Source: Alistipes sp. UBA940 (GTDB lineage Bacteria; Bacteroidota; Bacteroidia; Bacteroidales; Rikenellaceae). Taken from it: DNA of 50,680 bases. Location of the stretch: assembly GCA_002293425.1 (NCBI GenBank), contig DBDE01000001.1, positions 36,475 to 87,154 of the forward strand, in the 5' to 3' direction. Shown here in pieces: positions 16,945-25,889 of the stretch. Both the position numbers and the translations under genes were made by a program. The notes below the pieces were generated by a model. It was not told where the DNA came from. It did not search any database and saw nothing but the letters and a program-made list of their open reading frames with translations. Each line of letters starts with the position of its first letter. Position 1 is the first letter of the stretch.

Positions 16945-18585
16945 ATGAAAAATTTGTTTAAGTATGGTGTTGTTGCGCTCGTATGCGTGATGGCGCTGTC
17001 GAGTTGTAACTGCTTTAAGAAAATGGGCCGTCACACCGATGACATCTCGGTGGTGGCTAATCCCGAGATGTTGACTTTGGTGGGCAATGAGATCGTGACC
17101 GATGTGACGGTTGTTTTCCCCGAGAAGTACTACAACCCCAAGGCTATCGTGAAGATTACGCCGATTTTGGTTTTCGATGGCGGCTCGGTTGAAGGCCAGC
17201 CTAAGTTTTTGCAGGGCTCGAAGGTGAAGGACAACTATCCCGTTATCGACAAGAAGACGGGCGGTGTCTACACCCAGAGGATCGCTTTCCCGTGGGACCC
17301 GAGGGCACGCGAGTGCGTTTTGGAGCTGAAGGTCGAAGGCAAGTGCAAGGAGGGTGCCGATTTCGTACTCGGTGGCGTGATTCCGGTGGCAGAGGGTGTC
17401 AACACTCTTCAGCAGGACCTGTCTTATGCCGACGCGATGATCGTGATGCCGGACAACTTCAAGAGGGTTACTCACGAAACTGGCACGGTGGATATTATGT
17501 ACCAGGTGAACCAGTCGAATGTTCGCCGCACCGAGTTGACCAAGGAGCAGACCAAGCTGTTCGAACAGTTTATTAAGGACAACCAGAACAGGGACCGTGT
17601 GACGTTGGGGAACATTCAGGCTAATGGTTACGCTTCGCCCGAGGGTGACGAAGGCTTCAACGATAAGTTGTCGGCCCGTCGTTCGGAGAGCGGTAAGACT
17701 GCCGTTTCGCGCGAGTTGCGCTCGTTGAAGGGCTTGAACTACGACGTTGCCGCTTATGGCGAGGACTGGGAAGGCTTCAAGAAGCTGGTCGAAGAGTCGG
17801 ATTTGAGGGACAAGGCGATGATCATCCAGGTGTTGGATATGTATTCGTCGGCCGCTCAGAGGGATGTTGAGATTCGCAATATGGCTGCTGTTTTCGCCGA
17901 GTTGAAGAAGGAGATTTTGCCCGCTTTGCGTCGTACGCAAATGGTTGCCATCACCGATATTCAGGGCAAGACCGACGAGGAACTCCGTGAGGCTATCGCG
18001 GCCGGAACCGAGTTGAACTTGGAAGAGATGCTGTTTGCGGCCACTTTGTATGACGATTGCGCTAAGAGGGCTGAGATTTATAAGGCTGCGGCTGACAAGT
18101 TCGGCGATGCACGTGCGTGGAACAATCTGGGTATCGCTTACGCTTATCAGAACGATTGGAAGAGGGCCGAAGATGCCTTTAAGAAGGCGGCTGACAAGGA
18201 TTCGAACCCTGCGTTGGCTAACAATATGGCATTGGCGGCTTTGCAGAATGGCGACGTGAACGGTGCGGCTAAGTATTTGGCTACGGCGAGTGCTTCGACC
18301 AAGGCTTTGAACGACATCAATAAGGGCAATTACGCTTCGGCGTCTTCGAACCTCGAAGGCTACAATAAGGCTGTTGCCGAGACTTTGAATGGCAATTTGA
18401 GTGCGGCGAAGAACGCTTTGGTTGGCAACACGACTGCCGCGGCGGATTATTTGCGCGGTGTGATTGCGGCTAAGGAGGGCAATGCTTCTGCGGCTGCTGC
18501 GGAGGTTAAGAAGGCTATCGCTAAGGATGCTTCTTATGCTCAGAAGGCTGCTCACGATGTGAACTTGAAGGGGATTCAGTTGTAA
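16945..18585 (+). CDS. TPR lipoprotein with OmpA-like segment, probably abundant
   Basis: A 546-residue lipoprotein. The signal peptide ends in a lipobox L-S-S-C with the acylated Cys at 21. The next residues (N-C-F-K-K) lack the acidic run that marks surface-exported Bacteroidetes lipoproteins, so it probably faces the periplasm (inference). Residues about 30-190 form a beta-rich region. Around 215-250 is an OmpA-C-like stretch (NGYASPEGDEGFNDKLSARR), suggesting peptidoglycan contact. From about 390 there are TPR units (AWNNLGIAYAYQNDWKRAEDAF), and the C-terminus is Ala/Lys-rich. Strong -7 box, long AT-rich leader, biased codons and a terminator point to high expression. Specific function unknown. 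Confidence 0.85.
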   Translation: MKNLFKYGVVALVCVMALSSCNCFKKMGRHTDDISVVANPEMLTLVGNEIVTDVTVVFPEKYYNPKAIVKITPILVFDGGSVEGQPKFLQGSKVKDNYPVIDKKTGGVYTQRIAFPWDPRARECVLELKVEGKCKEGADFVLGGVIPVAEGVNTLQQDLSYADAMIVMPDNFKRVTHETGTVDIMYQVNQSNVRRTELTKEQTKLFEQFIKDNQNRDRVTLGNIQANGYASPEGDEGFNDKLSARRSESGKTAVSRELRSLKGLNYDVAAYGEDWEGFKKLVEESDLRDKAMIIQVLDMYSSAAQRDVEIRNMAAVFAELKKEILPALRRTQMVAITDIQGKTDEELREAIAAGTELNLEEMLFAATLYDDCAKRAEIYKAAADKFGDARAWNNLGIAYAYQNDWKRAEDAFKKAADKDSNPALANNMALAALQNGDVNGAAKYLATASASTKALNDINKGNYASASSNLEGYNKAVAETLNGNLSAAKNALVGNTTAAADYLRGVIAAKEGNASAAAAEVKKAIAKDASYAQKAAHDVNLKGIQL

Positions 18586-18603
18586 TCTCTCGTTAAGGTT
18601 CTT

Positions 18604-18637
18604 TTAAAAAAAAGCCCCTCGCAAGAGGGGCTTTTTT
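18604..18637 (+). terminator. Terminator of the TPR lipoprotein gene
   Basis: Stem GCCCCTC (18614-18620) / GAGGGGC (18625-18631), loop GCAA, followed by TTTTTT. The A-tract on the left makes it usable from the lptD side too. Confidence 0.92.
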
Positions 18638-18670
18638 AATGATCAATGATTAAGGGGCTATGCGGCGCTA

Positions 18671-18698
18671 ATTCTCAATTCTCAATTCTCAACTCTCA
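18671..18698. repeat. Tandem heptamer array, unit ATTCTCA/ACTCTCA, at the lptD 3' end
   Basis: Three ATTCTCA and one ACTCTCA, starting one base after the lptD stop codon (minus strand). The same unit family occurs inside mutS2 (25403-25436) and, on the other strand, inside hemW (42251-42278). Confidence 0.9.
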
Positions 18699-18699
18699 A

Positions 18700-21297
18700 C
18701 TATTCCAGCAGGTTGTCGTAGCGGGAGGATTGCTTGTCGTACTTGATGTCGCGGAGCATACCCGAACGGATGCCAATGTGGAACGAATAGCTCTTCAGCA
18801 TCCCCAGCGGTATCCACTGGAAACTCATATTCCAGCAGTGCAGGTCGCGTGTGACGCTGATCTGCATAGGGGTGAAACGGCGTGCGGCGATGTCGAAGCC
18901 GCCATTGAAGGTGAAGCCCCACTTTTTGGTCAGGGTGACCGAGCCATTGAAGCCCAGAGTCTGCGTTATCTCGCGCCGCAAACCGCGGTTGGAGTAGTTT
19001 ATCGAGTAGTTGAAGCCGAAATTCCACGGGATGCTGAAGTCATAATAGGCCGACACGAGATATTGCCGTCGCGTCGTCGGATCGAGGTTTAGCGAGGGGT
19101 CGTAAGGATTGGTGTAGGCACCGATGTAGGCTCCCGAGTTGATGTCGTTCATCACGGGCTGGGAGAAGTCGGAGGAGTTGAAGGTGTAGCCGAATGTCCA
19201 ACTGGTGGAGGCTATGCGGCCGAATTTCCCCTTCCCGATGTTATATTTTCCGGTCGGAACGGCGTTTCCGTTGACGTTCAGCACCACATAAGGGTCCCAG
19301 GTGGCATTGAGTTGAATAGCGAAATTTTTGAAGAGCGTTCCGGTCCGCAGGGTGAGCGAGATGGGGGAGAGACGCATAGAGTCGGCCATGAAGTTGTAGC
19401 TTCCGCTGGCCGAGAGTTGTTCGATAAAAGGTATTTTTTTCAGGCCGGTGGTGTCGGCGCGGCTTCGCACTTTGGCTTCGATCTGGTTCGACAGCGAGAA
19501 GTTGATCGACGCACTCGGCGAGCCTATGCGGCCGCGCGGTTCGCCCATATAATAGTTGGGGTTTTCGGCTATTCGGCCCGCTTCGTTGGTTTGATAGTAG
19601 TCCACAAAGCCGTATCGGGGGTCGCGAAAGTCGGGTGCATAGCTGAAGCCGACGGTCGGGGTGACGACGTGGCGCACGGCCTGGAGCCACCCTTCCTTGT
19701 TCTTCATCTCGTACATCCCGTAGAATTTTGTGCTGAACGAGCCGGCGACGTTCCAGCTGTATGTTCTGAAGAAGCCGAACTCCGGATCGCTCGGGTCGAC
19801 TTTTCCGGTGTCGGGGTTGTAGATCATTCGTTCCCGCTTGAAGTTCCACGTCTCTTCGTAGTTGAACGAGGGGGCGAAGTTGATGTAGTCGAACAGGGTG
19901 AACGAGGTTTGAATGGGGATCCGGTGGGTCACACCGTTCGACATATCTTCGAGGGTTTTTTTGGTGAACAGGGTCGACTCTTTGGCCTTCACCGAGTTGC
20001 GGGCCTGCATCGAATAGCTCATCGTGATCTTTTCGTACCATTTTTGCTCGCCCGCCTGCACCCGTCGCTTGAATGGGGCGAACGAGCTGACGGTGAGGTT
20101 CAACGAGGGCAGGGTGAGCATCAGCGACGAGTCGACCGAGTTGGACGAGTGGCCGACGTTTGCCGTCAGGTTGATGGAGGTCGAGCCCACCTTCCACATC
20201 CGCGAATATGAGATGGAGGAGTTGGTTTGGGTGGCAAGGTGGTCCTGCAATGAGGTTGTGGCCTGTTTGCGATAGCCCGAGGTTGCGAAGTTGACGCTGG
20301 CCGAAAATGTGCGCCCGGGCGACGCTTTGGGGTCTTGCCGGTGGCTCCAATTGATCTTGAACGAGGGGGTGTTCTGATAGTCGGTGCTGTTGCGTTCGCC
20401 CAGCACGACCCGCTCGTAGTCCATTCCCACCGAGCCCGAGAATTTGTATCGCTTCATATAGTTGGAGCTCGCCTTCAGCCCCCACGAACCGAGAGTGTAT
20501 ATCGAACCGGTCAGTTCCAGGTCGGCATAGTCGCCGAAAGTGAAATAGTATCCGCCGTCTCTCAGATAGAAGCCCCGCCTGGTCTCTTCACCGTACGTCG
20601 GCATCACGATCCCCGATTGGGGTCCCGCGGTGATGGGGAAGAATCCGCCCGGAATGCCCAGAAAATAGATCGGCACATCCTCCATCACGAAGTATGCCGG
20701 GCCGGTGATTATCTTCTTGCCCGGAATGACCTTGGCTTTGGTCATCGCTATGTAGAAGTGGGGATGCTCGATCACGTCGCAGGTGGTGTACTTCGCTCCG
20801 GCGATGTTGATGGTGTTGTCGGGCATCTTTTTGAGGTCGCGCCCCAGCAGATAGCCCTCGCCGTCCTTCGTTGCAACCCCTTTGATCTTGGCTTTGCGGC
20901 TGTCGAGGTTGTAGGTGATGGTGTCCATCGTATAGTTGGACCGCCCCTGAATAAACTCAGGTCGCGACATCACGCCTAAGGAATCGGGCACGCCGACCCC
21001 GAAAACCTCCTTGCTGGCGACGTTGAGTATCATTTTGTCAGCTTTCAGGTTGTTGTTTTCGTACGTCACGTCGCCCTGGCCGTAGATGAAGATGAGGCGG
21101 TTGCGCACGTCGTACACCAACGAGTCGTTGCTGTTGGCCGTCACCGGAGCTTCCAGAAAATCGCGCTTCGGGGCCGGTTCGGGCTCGGGCAGGATCACCA
21201 GGCTGTCCGACTGGGCGGGCAACTGCGGCTCGGGCAAAGAGTCGACGGGAGCCTGCCCGAAAACCACCGTCGCCATCGAAAGTAGCAGAAGTGCCAA
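18700..21297 (-). CDS. lptD: LPS-assembly outer-membrane protein, LptD/OstA-like
   Basis: A protein of at least 865 residues that inserts lipopolysaccharide into the outer leaflet. After the signal peptide (cleavage after VFGQ) comes a Pro-rich linker and an OstA/LptA-like beta-taco region (about residues 55-190, from VYDVRNRLIFIYGQGDVTYE). A long beta-barrel with many aromatic-ended strands follows. The start is uncertain: no ATG lies ahead of the hydrophobic core. TTG 21297 gives a signal peptide without positive charge, while the frame stays open to an ATT at 21348 and would add the normal K/R-rich N-region. The -7 box TACTTTTG (minus 21359-21352) fits initiation near 21348. Divergent from the amidase gene. 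Confidence 0.88.
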   Translation of the reverse strand: MALLLLSMATVVFGQAPVDSLPEPQLPAQSDSLVILPEPEPAPKRDFLEAPVTANSNDSLVYDVRNRLIFIYGQGDVTYENNNLKADKMILNVASKEVFGVGVPDSLGVMSRPEFIQGRSNYTMDTITYNLDSRKAKIKGVATKDGEGYLLGRDLKKMPDNTINIAGAKYTTCDVIEHPHFYIAMTKAKVIPGKKIITGPAYFVMEDVPIYFLGIPGGFFPITAGPQSGIVMPTYGEETRRGFYLRDGGYYFTFGDYADLELTGSIYTLGSWGLKASSNYMKRYKFSGSVGMDYERVVLGERNSTDYQNTPSFKINWSHRQDPKASPGRTFSASVNFATSGYRKQATTSLQDHLATQTNSSISYSRMWKVGSTSINLTANVGHSSNSVDSSLMLTLPSLNLTVSSFAPFKRRVQAGEQKWYEKITMSYSMQARNSVKAKESTLFTKKTLEDMSNGVTHRIPIQTSFTLFDYINFAPSFNYEETWNFKRERMIYNPDTGKVDPSDPEFGFFRTYSWNVAGSFSTKFYGMYEMKNKEGWLQAVRHVVTPTVGFSYAPDFRDPRYGFVDYYQTNEAGRIAENPNYYMGEPRGRIGSPSASINFSLSNQIEAKVRSRADTTGLKKIPFIEQLSASGSYNFMADSMRLSPISLTLRTGTLFKNFAIQLNATWDPYVVLNVNGNAVPTGKYNIGKGKFGRIASTSWTFGYTFNSSDFSQPVMNDINSGAYIGAYTNPYDPSLNLDPTTRRQYLVSAYYDFSIPWNFGFNYSINYSNRGLRREITQTLGFNGSVTLTKKWGFTFNGGFDIAARRFTPMQISVTRDLHCWNMSFQWIPLGMLKSYSFHIGIRSGMLRDIKYDKQSSRYDNLLE

Positions 21298-21331
21298 AAG
21301 ATATGTTTTTGCTCGCTTGATAAAAAAGCCG

Positions 21332-21359
21332 TACCTTTGTGATGTAATCTACAAAAGTA
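21332..21359. promoter_or_regulatory. Interleaved promoters for amidase (+) and lptD (-)
   Basis: Plus box TACCTTTG at 21332-21339 and minus box TACTTTTG at 21359-21352. Each predicted start site lies between the two boxes, so each transcript runs through the other's -7 box. The genes diverge but the promoters face each other. Confidence 0.6.
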
Positions 21360-21369
21360 CAGTTTTTTT

Positions 21370-22398
21370 ATGAATTTCTACAAGGTACTCGCCATATTGC
21401 TGTTTGTGTGTTGGGATGCGGGGGCGCAAAACTTCACCATCGTCATCGATCCCGGTCACGGCGGCAACCACTCCGGGGCCGTGAGCGGCAAATTGCTGGA
21501 GAAAGACCTGAACCTGTCCGTCGCCAAAAAGTTTGGCAAGCTGATAGAGGATAACCTGAGCGACGTGAAGGTCATCTACACCCGCACCGGCGACACCAAT
21601 CCCTCGCTCGCCCAGCGCGGTCAGATCGCCAATCGCGCAAAAGCCGACCTGTTCTTCTCTATCCATATGAACTCCCACCACACCTCGTCGGCCAACGGTT
21701 CGTCGACCTACGTGATGGGGGTGAGCAAAAGCGAGGACAACCTCCACGAAGCGATGCGCGAAAACGAAGTGATAAAGCTCGAAGACGACTATGCCGAGAG
21801 CTATGAGGGTTTCGATCCCTCGTCGGCGGAGAGTTACATCATTTTCAGCCTGATGCAGTACGCTCACTTCGACCACAGCCTTGCGCTGGCGAAGATAATT
21901 CAGAAACACTATACGGCGGTCACTCCGATGCGCGACCGAGGTGCGGCCCAGGGACCATTCGTGGTGCTGTGGAAGCCCGCTATGCCGAGTATTCTGACCG
22001 AGGTGGGCTTTATGAGCAACGCTTCGGACAGGGCATATATCTCGTCGACAAAGGGTCAGAACGAGGTTGCACAGTGCTTGTTCGACGCTTTTTGCGAATA
22101 TCGCAAGTTGCTGGCCGAGGAGGGGATAAGGCCCTCGGCTCCCGTTGAAAATGCTGCTCCGCAGAGGGTTGTTCTGACTGTCGATGAGCCGCGGGAGAGC
22201 TCTGGAAAGGGTGGATATTATGTCCAGCTTTTTGCTTCGAAGACGCGTGTGAAGGTTTCGGAGAGGGATGTGGTCGAGCGGCGGATCGACGGGTGGTATA
22301 AATATTGTATGGGACCCTTTGCGACCGAGGCCGAGGCTTTGAAGGCGCGCGACAGAGTGCGGCGGGGCAGGTACAAGGACGCTTTTGTTACACGATAA
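21370..22398 (+). CDS. N-acetylmuramoyl-L-alanine amidase with C-terminal SPOR domain
   Basis: A 342-residue exported cell-wall hydrolase. Signal peptide: residues 1-19, cleaved after DAGA or AQ. The Amidase_3 domain begins with VIDPGHGG (Zn His), then a Glu in the LEKDLNL block, SIHMNSHH (second Zn His) and ILTEVGFMSN with the catalytic Glu. It cuts the amide bond between MurNAc and the stem peptide. A linker leads to a SPOR-like domain (about 270-342, YYVQLFASKT) that would bind denuded glycan at the septum, so a role in daughter-cell separation like AmiC is likely (inference). The MCE gene starts 4 bases after its stop. Confidence 0.92.
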   Translation: MNFYKVLAILLFVCWDAGAQNFTIVIDPGHGGNHSGAVSGKLLEKDLNLSVAKKFGKLIEDNLSDVKVIYTRTGDTNPSLAQRGQIANRAKADLFFSIHMNSHHTSSANGSSTYVMGVSKSEDNLHEAMRENEVIKLEDDYAESYEGFDPSSAESYIIFSLMQYAHFDHSLALAKIIQKHYTAVTPMRDRGAAQGPFVVLWKPAMPSILTEVGFMSNASDRAYISSTKGQNEVAQCLFDAFCEYRKLLAEEGIRPSAPVENAAPQRVVLTVDEPRESSGKGGYYVQLFASKTRVKVSERDVVERRIDGWYKYCMGPFATEAEALKARDRVRRGRYKDAFVTR

Positions 22399-22402
22399 TG
22401 GT

Positions 22403-23302
22403 ATGAAAAGAGAGGTTAAAATAGGGCTCTTTGCCGTGGCGATGCTGGTGTGCCTCTATTTCGGCATAAATTACCTTAAAGGCAAAGATTTTTTCAGTTC
22501 GGATCGCACTTTCTACGCTATGTTCGACCACACTTTGGGGCTGCAAACCTCGGCTCCGGTGGTTTTGCGTGGGGTGAAGGTGGGCTCGGTGACCGCCATC
22601 GAGATCGACCCCGAGGCGAGCGAGTCGGTGAAAGTGACGATGGGGATCAAGAGGGGCATTTCGGTGCCGGTCGACTCCCGCTTCAAGCTGTTTTCGGACG
22701 GGTTGATGGGCGGCAAGTCCATCGAGTTGGTGCGTGGCACGGCCGAGGGTTTCTTCGAGAGCGGGGCGGTGGTTCCGTCGGAGAACGAGCGCGGGTTGTT
22801 GGAGAGCACCTCGTCGGGCATAGGCGATATGGTGGCGCAGGCACGGGAGCTGATGGTGTCGCTCGAAGCCACTTCCAACACCCTGAACGGCGTGCTGGAG
22901 CGCAGTGCCGACAGTTTTGCGGGCATTATGACTAACGTCGAGAGCGTCACGGGGCAGATTTCGGACGCAAGGGTGGGGCAGATGCTGGGCGACATCAGGG
23001 CTTTCACGACTATGTTGCGCGACAATTCCGAACGGATGGAGAGCATTGTTGGCAATCTGGATGCCGTTTCTTCACAGATGGCGGAGGCCGATCTGCGGGG
23101 TACGATCGAGGGGCTCGGGATCACGGTGGAGAGGCTCAATTCGGTACTTTTGGCTGTCGAGTCGGGCGAGGGCACGGCGGGACGGTTGGTTCGCGATCCG
23201 GCTTTGTATGATTCGCTCACCGTCGCAACGGGCAGGTTGTCGGCACTGTTGGAGGACTTGAAGGCTAATCCGAAGAGGTATGTGAGATTTTCGGTGTTTT
23301 AA
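22403..23302 (+). CDS. MCE/MlaD-family lipid transport substrate-binding protein
   Basis: A 299-residue inner-membrane-anchored MCE protein. Start chosen at ATG 22403 (MKREVKIGLF), four bases after the amidase stop; an upstream in-frame start would overlap the amidase. One N-terminal membrane helix (about 6-24) is followed by a single MCE domain (about 35-115: LGLQTSAPVVLRGVKVGSV). A long helical C-terminal part follows, as in MlaD-like proteins that form hexameric rings with the Mla ATPase and permease. The ABC partners are not adjacent. Partner lptD on the other strand also belongs to outer-membrane lipid biogenesis. Confidence 0.9.
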   Translation: MKREVKIGLFAVAMLVCLYFGINYLKGKDFFSSDRTFYAMFDHTLGLQTSAPVVLRGVKVGSVTAIEIDPEASESVKVTMGIKRGISVPVDSRFKLFSDGLMGGKSIELVRGTAEGFFESGAVVPSENERGLLESTSSGIGDMVAQARELMVSLEATSNTLNGVLERSADSFAGIMTNVESVTGQISDARVGQMLGDIRAFTTMLRDNSERMESIVGNLDAVSSQMAEADLRGTIEGLGITVERLNSVLLAVESGEGTAGRLVRDPALYDSLTVATGRLSALLEDLKANPKRYVRFSVF

Positions 23303-23319
23303 TGTTTTGTTGATTTTTT

Positions 23320-23370
23320 CAGCCCGCCCCCGCCCCTTGGCGGGCTGACGAGTTGCGTCGCAACTCGAAA
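23320..23370. repeat. Double-hairpin element between the MCE gene and mutS2
   Basis: Hairpin 1: CAGCCCGCC (23320-23328) / GGCGGGCTG (23339-23347), loop of ten C-rich bases. One A follows, then hairpin 2: CGAGTTGC (23349-23356) / GCAACTCG (23360-23367), loop of three. Same architecture as copies at 28463-28512 (minus orientation) and 42301-42348, but without the heptamers and ACGCGACG on the left. The mutS2 TTG start lies 8 bases to its right. Confidence 0.85.
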
Positions 23371-23375
23371 GAATT

Positions 23376-25889
23376 TTGCGTAACCCATTGTCTAATTTCG
23401 AACAAAAAACCGGTTTCGATCGCGTCAGGACGCAGGTGCGGGAGTTGTGTACAACCTCCGGCGGGCGTGCTTTGGTGGACGAAGCCTCGTTCTGCACCGA
23501 CGCGGGCGAGTTGGAGCACAGGCTCGGTTTGGCGGATGAGTTGAGGACGATTCTTGCGACCGAGGGCGGGTTCCCGAGCGGCGAGTTTGTCGACGTGGCA
23601 CCGGTGGTGGCTAAGGCGCGCGTGGAGGGGGCGTTTTTGGAGGTGGAGGAGATTGGTGTTTTGCATTCCGCGCTGGTATCGGTCGGCGAGGTTGCGGGGG
23701 CGATAGACGAGCGTTATTCGTTGTTGCGCTCGATGGGGGAGGGGGTGGAGAGTTTTCCGGCCATTGTAGGCCATATCGAGAGCATTATCGATAGATTTGG
23801 CCACCTGAAAGACAGTGCTTCGCCGGAGCTGTTCGATATTCGGCGCACTATTCGCAGCCGTGAGGGCGAGGTTGCCCGAAAGATGCAGGCGGTTCTTGCT
23901 CAGGCTCAAAAGGCGGGGGTGGTCGATGCCGACGCCCAGCTGTCGGTTAGGGACGGCAAGACGGTGATTCCGGTTGCGGCGGGCAATAAGCGCAAGTTGC
24001 CAGGGTTTATCCACGACCAGAGTGCGAGCGGCCGTACGTTCTTCATCGAACCGGTGGAGATAGTGGAAATCAACAACGAGCTGCGCGAGCTGGCTTATGC
24101 CGAGCGGCGCGAGGTTGTCCGTATCCTGACCCGTTTTACTGAGAGTTTGCAACCCGACCTGGACGGATTGGAACGGGTGGGGGAGTATCTGTGCGGGATA
24201 GATTTCATTCGCGCCAAGGCCCGCTGGGCGATGCGGAACGGGGCTGCCAGGCCGATAGTTTCGCTCGACGGACGGCTGGTTTTGCGTCAGGCGCGCCATC
24301 CGCTGTTGGCTCAGGCCATCGGGTTTTCCGAGGTGGTGCCTTTGGATATGTCGTTGTCGCCCCAGAGCAGGATCATCGTCATTTCGGGCCCTAATGCGGG
24401 GGGTAAGTCGGTGTGTTTGAAGACCGTGGCGTTGTTGCAATGGATGTTTCAGTGCGGTTTTTTGGTTCCGGCGGGCGAGAATAGCGAGATGCCCGTGTTC
24501 GAAAGCCTGTTCATCGACATCGGCGACGAGCAGAGCATCGACAACGACCTGTCGACATACAGTTCGCACCTGTTGAATATGAAAACGATGCTCACCCGTG
24601 CCGGCGGGCGGTCGATGGTCTTCATCGACGAGTTCGGCAGCGGCACCGAGCCGGTGATGGGGGGTGCGATTGCCGAAAGCGTGCTCGAAAAGCTGTTGGA
24701 GAAGGGTGTGTATGGGGTGATAACGACCCACTATTCCAATATCAAATATTTTGCGTCGAACCACGCGGGCGTTGTGAACGGGGCTATGGCGTTCGATGTT
24801 GCGGCGATTCGACCGTTGTTCAAACTCATCGAGGGTGAGCCTGGCAGCTCGTTCGCCGTCGAAATTGCGCGCAAGATCGGACTACCGGAGAGCATCATCA
24901 GTGCCGCATCCGAAAAAGCGGGAAGCGACCACGTCTCTGTCGAGCGTCAGTTGCGCGAAATTGCCCGTGACCGCCGCTATTGGGAGACCAAGCGCGACCG
25001 CATTCGGGTTGCCGATCGCCACGTGGAGCGGCTGGAAGAGGAATATGCCGAAAAACTTGCCGCCCTCCGTTCGCAGCGTGCCGAGATCATCAAGGCCGCC
25101 AAGTCGGAGGCAAAAGAGCTTATCGTCGAGGCCAATCGCCGGATCGAGAGCACCATAAAGACCATTCGCGAGTCGCAGGCCGAGCGCGAGCTCACCCGCC
25201 TTGCGCGCACCGAGGTGGAGGAGTTCAAGGATAAATTGGAGGCCGTGGAGGCTGTTCCGTCCGACCCCCGCGTCGACGCCGAGATGGAAAAGATACTCAG
25301 GCGACAGGCCAATCGCGAAAAACGAAAATCGAATTTGCGTGCCCAAATTCCCCTCCCTGCGAAGGAGGGGTGGCAGCCGCAGGCTGACGGGGTGGTAGAA
25401 AAACTCTCAACTCTCAATTCTCAAGTCTCAACTCTCTCCGTAGGCTCCAAAGTGCGCCTCAAAGATTCTGACACCGTGGGCGAGGTGCGCGAAGTTAAAG
25501 GCTCGAAGGCCACCGTGGCGTTCGGCCAGATTCTCTCTACCGTCGCCACAGAACGTTTGGAGGCCGTTTCGGGCAATCAGGCTCGCTCTTTGTCGAAGCC
25601 CCGAACGGTGGTGGATAGCGCGATTTCGGAGCGGAAATTGCAGTTCCGACCCTCGATAGATGTGCGCGGATTGCGTCCCACCGAGGCCATCGAAGAGGTC
25701 GAAGGGTTCATCGACAACGCATTGATGATCGGGGTGAACGAGGTGAGCATCCTGCACGGCAAGGGTACGGGGGCGTTGAAGATGGAGATTCGCAGGTATT
25801 TGAAGTCCATTCCGTCGGTGGCGAGTGCGGTGGACGACCACGCCGATCGTGGCGGGGCGGGCATAACAGTGGTAACTTTCAGACAATGA
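23376..25889 (+). CDS. mutS2: MutS2-family ATPase/endonuclease with Smr domain
   Basis: An 837-residue MutS2. Walker A SGPNAGGKS near 337-345, then the signature and Walker B region (FIDEFGSGTEP), a long coiled-coil clamp (about 530-650), a KOW-like segment and a C-terminal Smr nuclease domain (about 765-837, IDVRGLRPTEAI and HGKGTGALK). MutS2 proteins act on branched DNA or on collided ribosomes. No ATG is available: after an in-frame TGA at 23346-23348 only TTG codons at 23376 and 23388 fit; 23376 gives the N-terminus length usual before NFEQK-GFDR. Residues about 658-687 are encoded by repeat sequence (see 25350-25436). Last base overlaps alr as ATGA. Confidence 0.92.
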   Translation: MRNPLSNFEQKTGFDRVRTQVRELCTTSGGRALVDEASFCTDAGELEHRLGLADELRTILATEGGFPSGEFVDVAPVVAKARVEGAFLEVEEIGVLHSALVSVGEVAGAIDERYSLLRSMGEGVESFPAIVGHIESIIDRFGHLKDSASPELFDIRRTIRSREGEVARKMQAVLAQAQKAGVVDADAQLSVRDGKTVIPVAAGNKRKLPGFIHDQSASGRTFFIEPVEIVEINNELRELAYAERREVVRILTRFTESLQPDLDGLERVGEYLCGIDFIRAKARWAMRNGAARPIVSLDGRLVLRQARHPLLAQAIGFSEVVPLDMSLSPQSRIIVISGPNAGGKSVCLKTVALLQWMFQCGFLVPAGENSEMPVFESLFIDIGDEQSIDNDLSTYSSHLLNMKTMLTRAGGRSMVFIDEFGSGTEPVMGGAIAESVLEKLLEKGVYGVITTHYSNIKYFASNHAGVVNGAMAFDVAAIRPLFKLIEGEPGSSFAVEIARKIGLPESIISAASEKAGSDHVSVERQLREIARDRRYWETKRDRIRVADRHVERLEEEYAEKLAALRSQRAEIIKAAKSEAKELIVEANRRIESTIKTIRESQAERELTRLARTEVEEFKDKLEAVEAVPSDPRVDAEMEKILRRQANREKRKSNLRAQIPLPAKEGWQPQADGVVEKLSTLNSQVSTLSVGSKVRLKDSDTVGEVREVKGSKATVAFGQILSTVATERLEAVSGNQARSLSKPRTVVDSAISERKLQFRPSIDVRGLRPTEAIEEVEGFIDNALMIGVNEVSILHGKGTGALKMEIRRYLKSIPSVASAVDDHADRGGAGITVVTFRQ
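25350..25436. repeat. Repeat insertion inside mutS2: two hairpins plus heptamer array
   Basis: CCCCTCC (25350-25356) / GGAGGGG (25364-25370) forms one hairpin and CAGCC (25374-25378) / GGCTG (25382-25386) a second. Heptamers then follow: ACTCTCA twice, ATTCTCA, AGTCTCA and a partial one (25403-25436). The whole stretch is in frame and falls in the linker between the coiled coil and the KOW-like segment. The first part resembles a small repeat I recall from other Bacteroidetes intergenic regions. Confidence 0.85.
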
